This document shows, in pieces, positions 23,641 to 32,587 of a DNA stretch of 64,000 nucleotides. This DNA comes from Deltaproteobacteria bacterium (GTDB lineage Bacteria; Bdellovibrionota_B; Oligoflexia; Oligoflexales; Bog-1112): NCBI GenBank assembly GCA_016186945.1, contig JACPKR010000012.1:1-64000 (forward strand). Direction: 5' to 3'. The position numbers and the translations under genes are program-made. Numbering within the stretch: position 1 is the first letter of the stretch; each line of letters begins with the position of its first letter. The notes beneath the pieces were generated by a model. That model was not told the DNA's origin, ran no database searches, and was given only the letters and a program-made list of their open reading frames with translations.

Positions 23641-25866
23641 TTAGTAAAAGGTCTTCCCTCCGTTTGCCATATCGACGAGAAGGGGGCAGGGGGCGAAGCG
23701 TTCGCCGAAGATTTCTGCGAAGCGTTTCATTTCGTCAGCGACTTTTTTCACCCCTTTTGTATCTACATAGCGGAAGGGGCCTCCGGTGAAAGGGGGAAAG
23801 CCGAGGCCAAAGACTGCTCCTGCATCTCCGTCGGTGGGGGTAGACAGGATTCCTTCCTGTAGGCAAAAGATGGCTTCGTTGACCATTCGGTAGGCAACTC
23901 GTTTCTGAGTGTCGCTTAGGTCCGCTGCCATTTTTTGGGGTTTTACCTTGAATTTTTCTACAAGTTCGAGGGCTTCGAGGTTCACGGTCCGGCTGGATTT
24001 CTTTGTCAGGGCTGCCAGGGCTCCTTTTTTATCTTGGTAGAGGTAGAAACCTTTTCCTGATTTCCGTCCCAACCATTTATTCTTGATAAATTCTTGGAGC
24101 AGTGTGGGTTCCTGAGCTGACATTCGTTTTCCGAATGCTTTGCCGAGGCTATCTCCCACATGGAAAGCCACGTCTATTCCGACCTCGTCGATCAATTTGA
24201 TGGGGCCAACTGGGTAACCAAAGAGCTGCATGGCGTCGTCGAGTTCCCGAATTCCATAGCCTTCGCGGATAAGTAGAGCGGCTTCGTCCATGTAGGGTCC
24301 GAGGATGCGGGTGGTGTAGAAGCCGGGGCCATCTTTCACCACGATCACTGTTTTTCCCTGGCGTAGGCCTGTGTCAACAGCTAGGGCGGTTGCTTCTTTG
24401 GAAGTTTCATCAGTAACGATGATTTCAAGCAGAGGCATTTTGGGGACAGGGGAAAAATAGTGCATGCCAAGGATGCGATCTTTGCGGTTTGAGTATTTTG
24501 CGATCTCGGAGATAGGAAGAGCAGAGGTATTGGAAGCGAACACTGCATCATCGCGCAGGGCAGGTTCCACTTCTTTGAGAACTCTGTGTTTGAGCTCCAT
24601 TTCCTCAAAGACGGCTTCTACGATCAGGTCGCATGTCTCGAAACGATGAAGGTCTGTTTGTAAGCAAAGGTGGGAGAGGGTCTGGTCTCGCTGGAATGCT
24701 GTCAGGCTTTTTCTTTGAACTTTGCTGTCCAGTTCTTTCCAAATTTGCTTTTTTCCCTTGCCAAGCGCGTTTAAGCTTATGTCTTTGATACGCGCGGTCA
24801 TCCCTTTTTGAATGCTCACCGAGGCGATGCCTGCGCCCATAAGGCCTGCGCCTAGGACACCGATTGTTTTCACAGGCTGAGCGGGTTTACCGAACCTGTT
24901 TTTCTTAAGTTCCGTCTGGGCAAAGTACAGGGAAATAAGGCCGCGGGCTTCTGGCGTTTGAGAGAGTTTTCCAAACTCTTCTGCTTCTTTCTGAAGCCCT
25001 TGTTCAAAGGAATTGACCAGGCCATATTCGATAACTTTAAGCAGCACAAGGGGGGCTGGGTAGAGACCTCTGGTTTTTGCTTCGACGCTTTCTTTCGCTT
25101 TTTTCAGGATGAATTTTTGTCCAAAGGATGAACTTTCTAGAAGTCCGCTAAGCCCTTTTTTCTTTTTTTGGCGTCTGACCAGATTTTTCTTTGCCAGGCG
25201 TTGGGCTGCTTGGATAGCGAGAGCTTCGAGGTCTTCTGCGTAGCTGACGTAGTCGACGAGGCCCATGCGCAGAGCTTTGGACGCTTTTACAGGCGATCCT
25301 GTCAGCATCATCGAGAGTGCCTTTTCCAATCCGAGCAGGCGTGGAAGTCGTTGAGTTCCCCTTGCGCCCGGAAGGAGTCCGAGCATGACTTCGGGGGCGC
25401 CGAGTACCGTTGATGGTATGTCGCTCGCGATGCGGTAATGGCAGGCGAGGGCGAGTTCCAAGCCACCTCCCAGGCAGGCACCGGAGATAGCAGCGACGAC
25501 GGGTTTCTTGGAATTCTCTATGCGGGTGAAGACTTCCTGGCCTTTGCGGCTGAGGGATTCCACTTCTTTTGCATTTTTCGCACTTCGTAGTTCTTCTATA
25601 TCTGCACCCGCAATGAAGCATCCTTTTTTCCGCGAAAGGATGACAGCTCCTTGGATCGATGGGGAGGATTCGATTTCCTTCAGAAACTCACCAATCAAGG
25701 GGATCAGCTTTGAGTTGAGCGTATTGACTTTCTTATCGGGATCGTCGAAGGCGATAACGGCGATTCCATCTTTAACGCTCATGGTTAAAGCACGAGCATC
25801 TGGTGACTTGTTTTGGTCCAGGGTGTTTTGATTTTTTCGATTTGTTGTTTCCATCACTTTTTCCAT
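23641..25866 (-). CDS. fadJ: Fatty-acid oxidation complex alpha subunit (enoyl-CoA hydratase / 3-hydroxyacyl-CoA dehydrogenase)
   Basis: 741 residues from ATG 25866 (AAGGA upstream); an open frame runs further but has no start signal and overlaps fadI. Residues about 30-220 are a crotonase domain (GCFIAGADIEELRS, ACLGGGLELALACHYRIASD, and the catalytic Glu in GAPEVMLGLLPGARGTQRLP). The dehydrogenase follows with its NAD site GVLGAGLMGAGIA near 333, catalytic HYFSPVPKMPLLEI, and two C-terminal 3HCDH repeats. It hydrates trans-2-enoyl-CoA and oxidises the 3-hydroxy product. It lies 32 nt downstream of the thiolase gene; together they form the trifunctional complex, in the fadI-fadJ order of the anaerobic-type operon. 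Confidence 0.93.
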   Translation of the reverse strand: MEKVMETTNRKNQNTLDQNKSPDARALTMSVKDGIAVIAFDDPDKKVNTLNSKLIPLIGEFLKEIESSPSIQGAVILSRKKGCFIAGADIEELRSAKNAKEVESLSRKGQEVFTRIENSKKPVVAAISGACLGGGLELALACHYRIASDIPSTVLGAPEVMLGLLPGARGTQRLPRLLGLEKALSMMLTGSPVKASKALRMGLVDYVSYAEDLEALAIQAAQRLAKKNLVRRQKKKKGLSGLLESSSFGQKFILKKAKESVEAKTRGLYPAPLVLLKVIEYGLVNSFEQGLQKEAEEFGKLSQTPEARGLISLYFAQTELKKNRFGKPAQPVKTIGVLGAGLMGAGIASVSIQKGMTARIKDISLNALGKGKKQIWKELDSKVQRKSLTAFQRDQTLSHLCLQTDLHRFETCDLIVEAVFEEMELKHRVLKEVEPALRDDAVFASNTSALPISEIAKYSNRKDRILGMHYFSPVPKMPLLEIIVTDETSKEATALAVDTGLRQGKTVIVVKDGPGFYTTRILGPYMDEAALLIREGYGIRELDDAMQLFGYPVGPIKLIDEVGIDVAFHVGDSLGKAFGKRMSAQEPTLLQEFIKNKWLGRKSGKGFYLYQDKKGALAALTKKSSRTVNLEALELVEKFKVKPQKMAADLSDTQKRVAYRMVNEAIFCLQEGILSTPTDGDAGAVFGLGFPPFTGGPFRYVDTKGVKKVADEMKRFAEIFGERFAPCPLLVDMANGGKTFY

Positions 25867-25898
25867 GGGATCGGTCCTTCGTTTAGCGTCGGTGATTG

Positions 25899-27209
25899 TT
25901 ATGTGAAGTTTGGGTTTTCGAGAAGTATGGCTGAGCCATGTCCCCCCGCAGCGCAACCAGCGACAACGGCGTAGCGCGCATTTTGTTCTTGCAGGCGTTT
26001 TGCTGCTGTGAAGAGGAGGCGCACGCCAGTCGCTCCGAAGGGGTGGCCTAGGGAGAGGGAGCCTCCCCATACGTTCAGTTTCTCCAAGGGAATTTCGCCC
26101 AGTGTTTTCGAGAAGCCCAGTCGTTCCTGAAGGAAGCGTGGTGATTTGAGAAGTTTCATGTTGGCGACCATCTGCGATGCAAAGGCCTCATGAATTTCCC
26201 ACACGTCGATGTCGTCGATTTTCAGTTTATTCTTGTTCAAGAGGACGGGAATCGTGAAGGCTGGTCCCGTTAACATTTCCTGCAAGACGTTTCCGGCCTG
26301 GTAGACGTAATCAGCGAGGATGGCTTTTGCCTGGAAGCCCAGCTCTTTCGCACGTTTCACACTGGTCATGAGCATGGCACTGGCGCCGTCAGTCAGGAAT
26401 GAAGAATTTCCGGCAGTGTTCACCCCAAAGGTGCGGTCAAAAGCGGGCGAGAGTTTCGCAAGTTTTTCAGGTGTGGTATCAGCCCGAGGACCGTCATCCT
26501 GATCTATGGTTTTGAAAGCGGGAGGAATTTGAACAGGGACAATGTTGTCTGCGAAAACTTTATCTTTAAGTGCCTTGACCGCAAGGATGTGGCTGCGGGC
26601 GGCATAGCGGTCGCTTTCTTCACGGTTGACCCCGGCAATCTGTGCAAGGATTTCACATCCTTCTCCCATGGTTTTCCCGTTGGAGAACTCGGCAACACTC
26701 GGTGCATCTAATGCAAGGTCTGCAAGCTCGAAATTCTTGAGGTGCATCAATTCCTGGGCAATCTGAGCAGGCTTCTTTAGCTTCTGCCAGCGCACCAGAG
26801 CATGACGGAAGCCTGGTGATAAACGAATGGGAGGATCCGAACAAGTGTCAACGCCCGCGGCAATGCCCACTTCGATTCTTCCCAGGCGGATCATGTCGGC
26901 AATGTTTGTGGACGCCATGTTTGAAGAAATACAGGCTAAAGACACCGTGTGGGCAGGTATAGTGGCACGCAAGCCGGCTGCCAGCAAACACTCTCTCGCT
27001 ATGTTCGGAGTGTGGGGGTCGTGGATGACAGTACCCATGGCAAGATGCTCAACATAGGAATCGTCTATTCCCAATCTGTCCATCAGGCCGCTAAGGGCAA
27101 AACGGCCCAAGTCACAGGCCCGCAGATCAACATACGCTTTGTGACTTCTCATAAATGGTGTGCGTACACCATCTATAATGGCGGGCATCGTGTCTGTTTT
27201 TTCCGTCAT
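25899..27209 (-). CDS. fadI: Acetyl-CoA acyltransferase (thiolase) FadI
   Basis: 436 residues from ATG 27209; upstream codons in the same frame are not supported. The thiolase nucleophile is in SLACISSN. The other catalytic motifs are IHEAFASQ, NVWGGSLSLGHPFGATG and the second active cysteine in VAGCAAGGHGSA. It cleaves 3-ketoacyl-CoA with CoA, the last step of beta-oxidation. The 'GGSLSLGHPFGATG' wording fits the FadI/mitochondrial trifunctional beta type. It is the first gene of the fad pair. A MITE lies 128 nt upstream of its start and could contribute to or block its promoter. Confidence 0.93.
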   Translation of the reverse strand: MTEKTDTMPAIIDGVRTPFMRSHKAYVDLRACDLGRFALSGLMDRLGIDDSYVEHLAMGTVIHDPHTPNIARECLLAAGLRATIPAHTVSLACISSNMASTNIADMIRLGRIEVGIAAGVDTCSDPPIRLSPGFRHALVRWQKLKKPAQIAQELMHLKNFELADLALDAPSVAEFSNGKTMGEGCEILAQIAGVNREESDRYAARSHILAVKALKDKVFADNIVPVQIPPAFKTIDQDDGPRADTTPEKLAKLSPAFDRTFGVNTAGNSSFLTDGASAMLMTSVKRAKELGFQAKAILADYVYQAGNVLQEMLTGPAFTIPVLLNKNKLKIDDIDVWEIHEAFASQMVANMKLLKSPRFLQERLGFSKTLGEIPLEKLNVWGGSLSLGHPFGATGVRLLFTAAKRLQEQNARYAVVAGCAAGGHGSAILLENPNFT

Positions 27210-27336
27210 AACCTTATTCCTATGCAGTGAGATTGAACCAAATAAAATTGGCAATTCGCAAATAATTTTAGAGAACTATAAGAGAATTATCCTCTCTTGT
27301 CCATTGACTTTGCGCAACGATTCATTAAAACAGTTC

Positions 27337-27482
27337 GTAATGCGTAAGCCACTTGGGGCAAATAGGGAGAGGGGGGTTTGGGGGGGCGAGGGAACCGTCG
27401 CTCCCCCAAGGGATCTCTTGGAGGAACCAGCTGCGCAGTTTCCTCCAAACCACCTCCTTGCCCCAAGTGGCTTACGCATTAC
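27337..27482 (+). mobile_element. Full-length MITE with perfect 8-bp target duplication (copy 2)
   Basis: 146 bp with perfect 25-bp inverted ends starting GTAATGCG. AACAGTTC flanks it on both sides (27329-27336 and 27483-27490). Removing the element and one duplication restores a continuous sequence leading into the cotH-like ribosome-binding site. The G tract runs GGGAGA, GGGGGG, TTT, GGGGGGG, CGA, GGG. This is the best reference copy. Confidence 0.95.
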
Positions 27483-27517
27483 AACAGTTCTCGCTAACCT
27501 TTCAAGGAGAATGCTCA

Positions 27518-28864
27518 GTGAACTGGAAAAAATTATGCCTCATAAAAATGATCGGTGTGACTTCCCTCCTGCCGTCTGTTTCTTTTGCAGACGAGAATTG
27601 CAAGGGTTCGTCGGTACCGCTTCTTGTCATATGTACGGACGGACAAGAGGTGCAGAAGTCGGAAACAATCAATGCAAGGATCTTGCTGGAAAGTCCCGAG
27701 ACGGTCTTTGCTCGTTCCTGCAAAGATGAAGCGGACTGGCATACGGTTCTCATAAAACGTCGGGGCAATTCTTCTGATTGGTTCGATAAGAAGCAATTCA
27801 AGATTGAAGTTGTTGACAAGGACGGTAAGGACAAGGAAATCAGCTTAGCTGGTTTGCCTGAGAACTCCGAGTTTGCACTTCATAGTTCCTACGTCGATCG
27901 TAGTTTTATGCGTAACGCGTTCATCTACCGCTTGGGTCGCAAAGTGGGAGAGGAGCGAGGGGAGCGCTGGGCTGCTCCGCGTACCGTCTATCTGGAGCTG
28001 GTCCTTAACGGACAGTACAACGGTCTTTATGTTCTGGTGGAGACGGTGGGACGGGACAAGAACCGTGTAGATTTGCCCAAGCTGGATCAATCGAATTTTG
28101 CTAACTTCTCTTACATTCTGGAAGTGTCTGCTGCTGACGGTTACCTTAGTTCAGACAAGGGGACGAGGTTTAGAAATGTGTATCCGTCTCGTAAAAAAAT
28201 TGAAGAACTTAAGGACGTGAACCTGCTTCTGCATAACCTGGTCGTAGAGACCATGAATAGGGATCTAAACGGCTTTGAAAAGGCTTTAGCATCCAAGAAT
28301 TTCAAAGATCCTGAGCGTGGTTATCGACCTTTCGTGAATTTGGATTCATTCGTGGATTATTTCATCATCCAGGAGGTGATGAAAAATCTCGATGGTTTCC
28401 GACGTAGCATGTATTTCCACAAGGACCAGGGGAAATTGGTGATGGGCCCGATTTGGGATTTCGACTTAGCTTTAGGCAACCTTCGTTTCTATGGCATGGA
28501 GCGTTACAAGGGGTGGGTACACAGAGACCTCTATGTCGTTTATCCTTCAGTCATTTGGTTCCGGCGCATGATGGAGGATCCCTATTTCAAGGCGCAGGTG
28601 AAGGTACGTTATCAGAAGCTTCGTAAGCCTGGTGGTCTCTTGGATCCTGACACCATAGTAGCTGAGATCGAACAATTGAATACGGAATTGGGGATGGCGC
28701 CTGAGCGAGACCAGTGTCGATGGGTGGGGACTCGCAATTTCATTGAGGAGCATTTCATGAAAACGAAAGAAACCTCGTCGACTCATGATGGAAACGTGGA
28801 TATTATGAAACGATGGTTCTTTATGCGCTTAGGCTGGCTCGATAGAAAGATTGCGAAGTTTTAG
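27518..28864 (+). CDS. Secreted CotH-family kinase-like protein
   Basis: 448 residues from GTG 27518, chosen because AAGGAGA lies 7 nt upstream and a signal peptide follows (LCLIKMIGVTSLLPSVSFA). Upstream in-frame codons come from the MITE. CotH features are the KRRGNSS segment with a downstream KKQFKIEV, 'RTVYLELVLNGQYNGLYVLV' and the C-terminal 'DYFIIQEVMKNLDGFRRSMY' and MGPIWDFDLALGN, where the last Asp-x-Asp is the metal site. CotH enzymes phosphorylate secreted proteins (spore coat in Bacillus); in Gram-negative bacteria the targets are unknown. nnr follows after one base, so the two are co-transcribed. Confidence 0.88.
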   Translation: MNWKKLCLIKMIGVTSLLPSVSFADENCKGSSVPLLVICTDGQEVQKSETINARILLESPETVFARSCKDEADWHTVLIKRRGNSSDWFDKKQFKIEVVDKDGKDKEISLAGLPENSEFALHSSYVDRSFMRNAFIYRLGRKVGEERGERWAAPRTVYLELVLNGQYNGLYVLVETVGRDKNRVDLPKLDQSNFANFSYILEVSAADGYLSSDKGTRFRNVYPSRKKIEELKDVNLLLHNLVVETMNRDLNGFEKALASKNFKDPERGYRPFVNLDSFVDYFIIQEVMKNLDGFRRSMYFHKDQGKLVMGPIWDFDLALGNLRFYGMERYKGWVHRDLYVVYPSVIWFRRMMEDPYFKAQVKVRYQKLRKPGGLLDPDTIVAEIEQLNTELGMAPERDQCRWVGTRNFIEEHFMKTKETSSTHDGNVDIMKRWFFMRLGWLDRKIAKF

Positions 28865-28865
28865 T

Positions 28866-30389
28866 ATGAAAGTAGTCAATGCACAGGAAATGGTCCGTAT
28901 TGAAAATCTTTCCTACGCTGACCATGGAAAGAAGCAAGAGGCTGCGTTCATGGAGCAGGCTGGTCTTGGTGTGGCCAAGATCATTCAAGACCGTGTTCCT
29001 GAAGAGGAGCCAGTCATACTGCTCTGTGCGAAGGGGAACAACTCGGGTGATGCTTACGTTGCCGGGCGTCACCTTTTGAAATGGGGTTACAAGGTAAGTG
29101 CCCTTCAGGTTCTTGATTTGAAGGAAGCTTCTTCCCTTTGTAAAAGAAACAACGAGCGTTTTGTCAAAGCGGGCGGCAAGGTAGTTTCTCCGCGCAAGTC
29201 TTTGGAGTTTGTTTATCCTGACAGTGGAATCGTTGTTGATGGCTTGTTGGGTACCGGTTTTAAGGGCACGGTGCAAGAGCCTCTTTCAACGATTATTTCC
29301 AATGCCAATGTTTGTGGCCTTCCTATTTTTGCGATTGATATACCGTCGGGGATGAATGCAAGCGAGGGGATTACCGACGAGAAGGCGGTCGTTATAGGTG
29401 CGGAACTTACCATAGCGCTAGGTCTTCCTAAGGCCGGGTTTTTTCTTGGCTCGTCTTGGAATGTTCTAGGCCACCTGGCTCTGGTCGATTTTGGTCTGGA
29501 GCAGAGTTACGTCGATCGGGCGAAGGAGGATCTTCTCCTCCTTCATGAGGGGGAGGCATCTATGTATTTGCCCTCCATCAGACGTAACCGGCACAAGTAC
29601 GAGGCTGGCTCCCTTGCGATTCTCGCGGGATCCTCCGGATACAGTGGTGCCGCATTGCTGGCAAGTCATGCAGCTTTGCGTGCAGGAGCGGGCCTGGTGC
29701 GGCTGCTTCATCCGGAAACTATCAGGCAAGAGCTTTCTCGAGGACCTTTGGAACTTGTGAAGCATGCGTATGATCCGCAGACTGGTGAGGAGGGGCGTCG
29801 CAGAATTTTGGATATCCTCAATCAAAGTAAGGCTGTCTTAATTGGCCCTGGGCTGGGACAAGAGCAAAGTACACGCGAGCTGTTGCGCTTTCTTGTTCCC
29901 AAGATTGAACGCCCTCTTGTTTTAGATGCGGATGGGTTGAATATACTGGCGCAAGATCATTTTACGCTTCCTCCGCAGACCGTCCTGACCCCCCATACGG
30001 GGGAGATGAAGCGTCTTCTGGGTGCCTCTCACGTTCCTCCTTTAAGTCTTTCCTATCTTCGGGAATGTGGGGCGTACGCACACGAGCGTAAGGCTGTTTT
30101 GATTTTGAAGGGAGGTCCGAGCTTTGTACTTGGGGCTGGGCCTGCTCCTTATGTTTGCCCTGTTGGTGACCCAGGGATGGCCACCGCGGGAAGTGGGGAT
30201 GTCTTGTCCGGAATTCTCGTCGCTATGTTGGCGCAGGGCCTTTCTCCTCAGAAGGCTTCCTTGCTGGGAACCTACCTGCATGGTGTGGCAGGGGAGCTGG
30301 CTGCGCAGGAAAAGACGAGTTACGGAATGATAGCTTCCGATATTGTCGAACAGCTTCCCGACGCCTTCCGTGCTCTCTCCGGTTCTTAA
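28866..30389 (+). CDS. nnr: Bifunctional NAD(P)H-hydrate epimerase / ADP-dependent dehydratase
   Basis: 507 residues; ATG 28866 is preferred over a TTG five codons earlier. Residues 1-210 are the YjeF_N epimerase (LLCAKGNNSGDAYVAGRHL, VDGLLGTGFKG, AIDIPSGMNA). Residues 225-505 are the ribokinase-like dehydratase (LAGSSGYSGAALLASHAALR, LVLDADGLN, and GDPGMATAGSGDVLSGI with the catalytic Asp). It repairs hydrated NADH and NADPH, using ADP. It is co-transcribed with the cotH-like gene and converges on the helicase gene with a 4-nt overlap of the stops. Confidence 0.93.
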   Translation: MKVVNAQEMVRIENLSYADHGKKQEAAFMEQAGLGVAKIIQDRVPEEEPVILLCAKGNNSGDAYVAGRHLLKWGYKVSALQVLDLKEASSLCKRNNERFVKAGGKVVSPRKSLEFVYPDSGIVVDGLLGTGFKGTVQEPLSTIISNANVCGLPIFAIDIPSGMNASEGITDEKAVVIGAELTIALGLPKAGFFLGSSWNVLGHLALVDFGLEQSYVDRAKEDLLLLHEGEASMYLPSIRRNRHKYEAGSLAILAGSSGYSGAALLASHAALRAGAGLVRLLHPETIRQELSRGPLELVKHAYDPQTGEEGRRRILDILNQSKAVLIGPGLGQEQSTRELLRFLVPKIERPLVLDADGLNILAQDHFTLPPQTVLTPHTGEMKRLLGASHVPPLSLSYLRECGAYAHERKAVLILKGGPSFVLGAGPAPYVCPVGDPGMATAGSGDVLSGILVAMLAQGLSPQKASLLGTYLHGVAGELAAQEKTSYGMIASDIVEQLPDAFRALSGS

Positions 30390-32587
30390 AACGCTACGGG
30401 TTCTCTCATCATTTCGGCTCTGAGGTCCAGTGCAGTTCGTGCAAGAACGGGAAAAGAATCCATCAGACCTGCGAAAGATTGAAGGTAGGATGTTGTTCGG
30501 TAAATGAGGGCCGTCAAATCCCCGTCGCTAAACTGCTCGGTGATCACTTGATTTGTGAGAGTGTCCCACGAAGCGCCCATCGCCCATTCCCTTATAATAA
30601 AGCCGGCCACCGGGTTGAAGTCGCGAAAGACAAAGTGTCGACGTTGTCCAAAGGGGGGATCGTAGAATTCGGGAAAAAGTTCCTTCGGGTAGAGTAAAGA
30701 TAATCGCTTGTCCACGTGCTGAAGAGAGAAGGGGAAGTCATAGGACGAGTCAACTCCAGGTTTTTTGAACCGAGCAAGAGATAGCGCAGCAAGAAGTTGC
30801 GAGGCTTTTAGAAGATTGCTGTCGTTGATGTTTCCCTGGTCAATCATCTGAGCGATGAGCATGCCTCCATTTTGGGGGAAAAGGCGAGCGATCAGTCCGT
30901 AGCTGCTAAGTTTGTCTTCAGAGTTGAGGGCACCCATCCTGTGAAGATGAAAATGAAGGCGCGACAATTCTCCGCGCTGCATGCTTCGTGTCCAGTTATG
31001 ACATTTCTTTCGGAAAGGGCAGTTGTAGCAGAGTGAGTCTGCATTTCGGGAAAATGCGTCCAGTTCGTGGACGGGGCTTGTGCAGGGGATATCTTTGGAA
31101 ATCTGTTTGAACAGCTTTTCTTTCGTGAGCAAGTTCATGTCGACTTGCGGATTTTTGTATTTGAGGAAGCTTTTGCGATAGACTTTTTCGATTTGGGTGA
31201 GCGAGTATCCGCGGCTAATAAGGCCAAGAAACGTGGTTTGGTCTTTTCGCAAGTTTGAAAAGCCTGGTTCGCGACGTGTCGTTGCGAATTTCTTGTAGCT
31301 TGTCCACGTAGGCCAAAGGCTGAAGCCTACGGCGTCTTTGCCTCGTCGACCGGCGCGGCCTTTCATTTGAAGGACCTCGGACGGGCTGTAGGTGGTCATT
31401 CCTTTTTCACCGGGTCGCACGTTGTCGCTGATGAGAGTTGAGCGCACGGAGAAATTGATCCCGAGGCTGAGTCCCATTGTGGCAAAGCAGAAGCGGATGA
31501 TCCCGTCTTTTACCAGGCTTTCCACCGCCATGCGTGCGGGGGGAGTCAGACCTGAATGATGGTAGGCGATGCCGTGCATCTGGATCAGTTCGCGTGTCCA
31601 TTTGTCCATGTAGGAAAGGCTTTTCCACTCGTTTTCACAAGCAGTGAGGTGGTCTTCAATACGCACCTTCTGTGCGGCAGTAAGGGGAGAAAGGTAGTGT
31701 TTCAATGCCTCTGCAAGCTCCATACAGGAGGCTCGTTTTCCTGCGTAAACGATGCAGGGGGTCAGCTCCCAGTCTTCAAGTTTAGCAATGCGCTCGCAGA
31801 GTTTGTCAACGGGAAGATTGGCGGGTCGGGGGCCTCCCTGACTTCGGGGGATGCTTTTTGTCGGGATCGCTTCCGGCACGTACCAGTGGTCTTTGAACCA
31901 GACGAGGTCTTTTAAAGGGACTGGGCGTTTTTCCACCGTAATCAAGCGCGAGGGTCTTGTGCTCAAGGTTTCAAGCCAGCCAGCAAAGTCACGGGCGTTG
32001 TCAACGGATGCGGAAAGAAGCAGAATTTGAGAATTGGGGGGAGTGAGAATCATGGCTTCCTCCCAGGCGCTTCCCCTGCTTTCATCCTGTATGAAATGGT
32101 ACTCGTCGAAAACGACCAGATGGCGGTCGAGGTCGGGTTCTGTGCCAAGAAGGGAGTTACGGTAAGTTTCCAGGGTCGCGACGACGATGGGTGCTTGGAT
32201 GTTTTCCTTCACGTCACCGGTAGCGATGCCTACCTGTTGGTGGCCGAACATGGTGCGAAATTCGCGCAGTTTATCGTTTGACAGGCTTTTCACGGGGCAG
32301 GTGTAGCAGGCGCGGAAGTCGGGCCTGTGAATATTCTCTGCGAAAAATTCTTCGACTACCCTTGTTTTTCCTGCGGTAGTGGGAGCATCGACGACAACAT
32401 TGTTACCGGCAATCAGGGCTTCCAGAGCGTCCTGTTGCCAGGGGTCCATGTGGGGGGCAGCTTCGTGTTCGTGATGGAGGATTTCTTCGACGTGCAGAAG
32501 TTCTTTTAAGGTTTTCTGTGTCTGATTCCAGGCTTTCTGCATAATCCCAGAAGAGGGGGGGCCGTTATGGTTTCTCCTTTTCGGCAT
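30386..32587 (-). CDS. Ski2-like DExH RNA helicase
   Basis: 733 residues. Walker A is APTTAGKT (68-75). The DExH box is DEYH (161-164). SAS-type motif III is LLLSASV, and motif VI is QMKGRAGRRG. The order and wording match the Ski2/Mtr4 branch of superfamily 2. After the helicase core there is a four-cysteine cluster (CTSP, then CYNCPFRKKCHNW) that may bind zinc or an Fe-S cluster, and a C-terminal helical region like the DSHCT domain. In eukaryotes and archaea these enzymes feed RNA to exonucleases. The role in this bacterium is probably RNA surveillance. The start overlaps coaE by 23 nt; ATG 32542 is an alternative start. Confidence 0.85.
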   Translation of the reverse strand: MPKRRNHNGPPSSGIMQKAWNQTQKTLKELLHVEEILHHEHEAAPHMDPWQQDALEALIAGNNVVVDAPTTAGKTRVVEEFFAENIHRPDFRACYTCPVKSLSNDKLREFRTMFGHQQVGIATGDVKENIQAPIVVATLETYRNSLLGTEPDLDRHLVVFDEYHFIQDESRGSAWEEAMILTPPNSQILLLSASVDNARDFAGWLETLSTRPSRLITVEKRPVPLKDLVWFKDHWYVPEAIPTKSIPRSQGGPRPANLPVDKLCERIAKLEDWELTPCIVYAGKRASCMELAEALKHYLSPLTAAQKVRIEDHLTACENEWKSLSYMDKWTRELIQMHGIAYHHSGLTPPARMAVESLVKDGIIRFCFATMGLSLGINFSVRSTLISDNVRPGEKGMTTYSPSEVLQMKGRAGRRGKDAVGFSLWPTWTSYKKFATTRREPGFSNLRKDQTTFLGLISRGYSLTQIEKVYRKSFLKYKNPQVDMNLLTKEKLFKQISKDIPCTSPVHELDAFSRNADSLCYNCPFRKKCHNWTRSMQRGELSRLHFHLHRMGALNSEDKLSSYGLIARLFPQNGGMLIAQMIDQGNINDSNLLKASQLLAALSLARFKKPGVDSSYDFPFSLQHVDKRLSLLYPKELFPEFYDPPFGQRRHFVFRDFNPVAGFIIREWAMGASWDTLTNQVITEQFSDGDLTALIYRTTSYLQSFAGLMDSFPVLARTALDLRAEMMREPVAF

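Noticed and set aside
25867-26070. 68-codon extension of FadJ
   Set aside because: It overlaps the fadI 3' end, is Arg/Pro-rich without family similarity, and the ATG at 25866 fits the family length.
27353-27517. N-terminal extension of the CotH-like protein
   Set aside because: It is encoded by the MITE; GTG 27518 has a proper Shine-Dalgarno and signal peptide.
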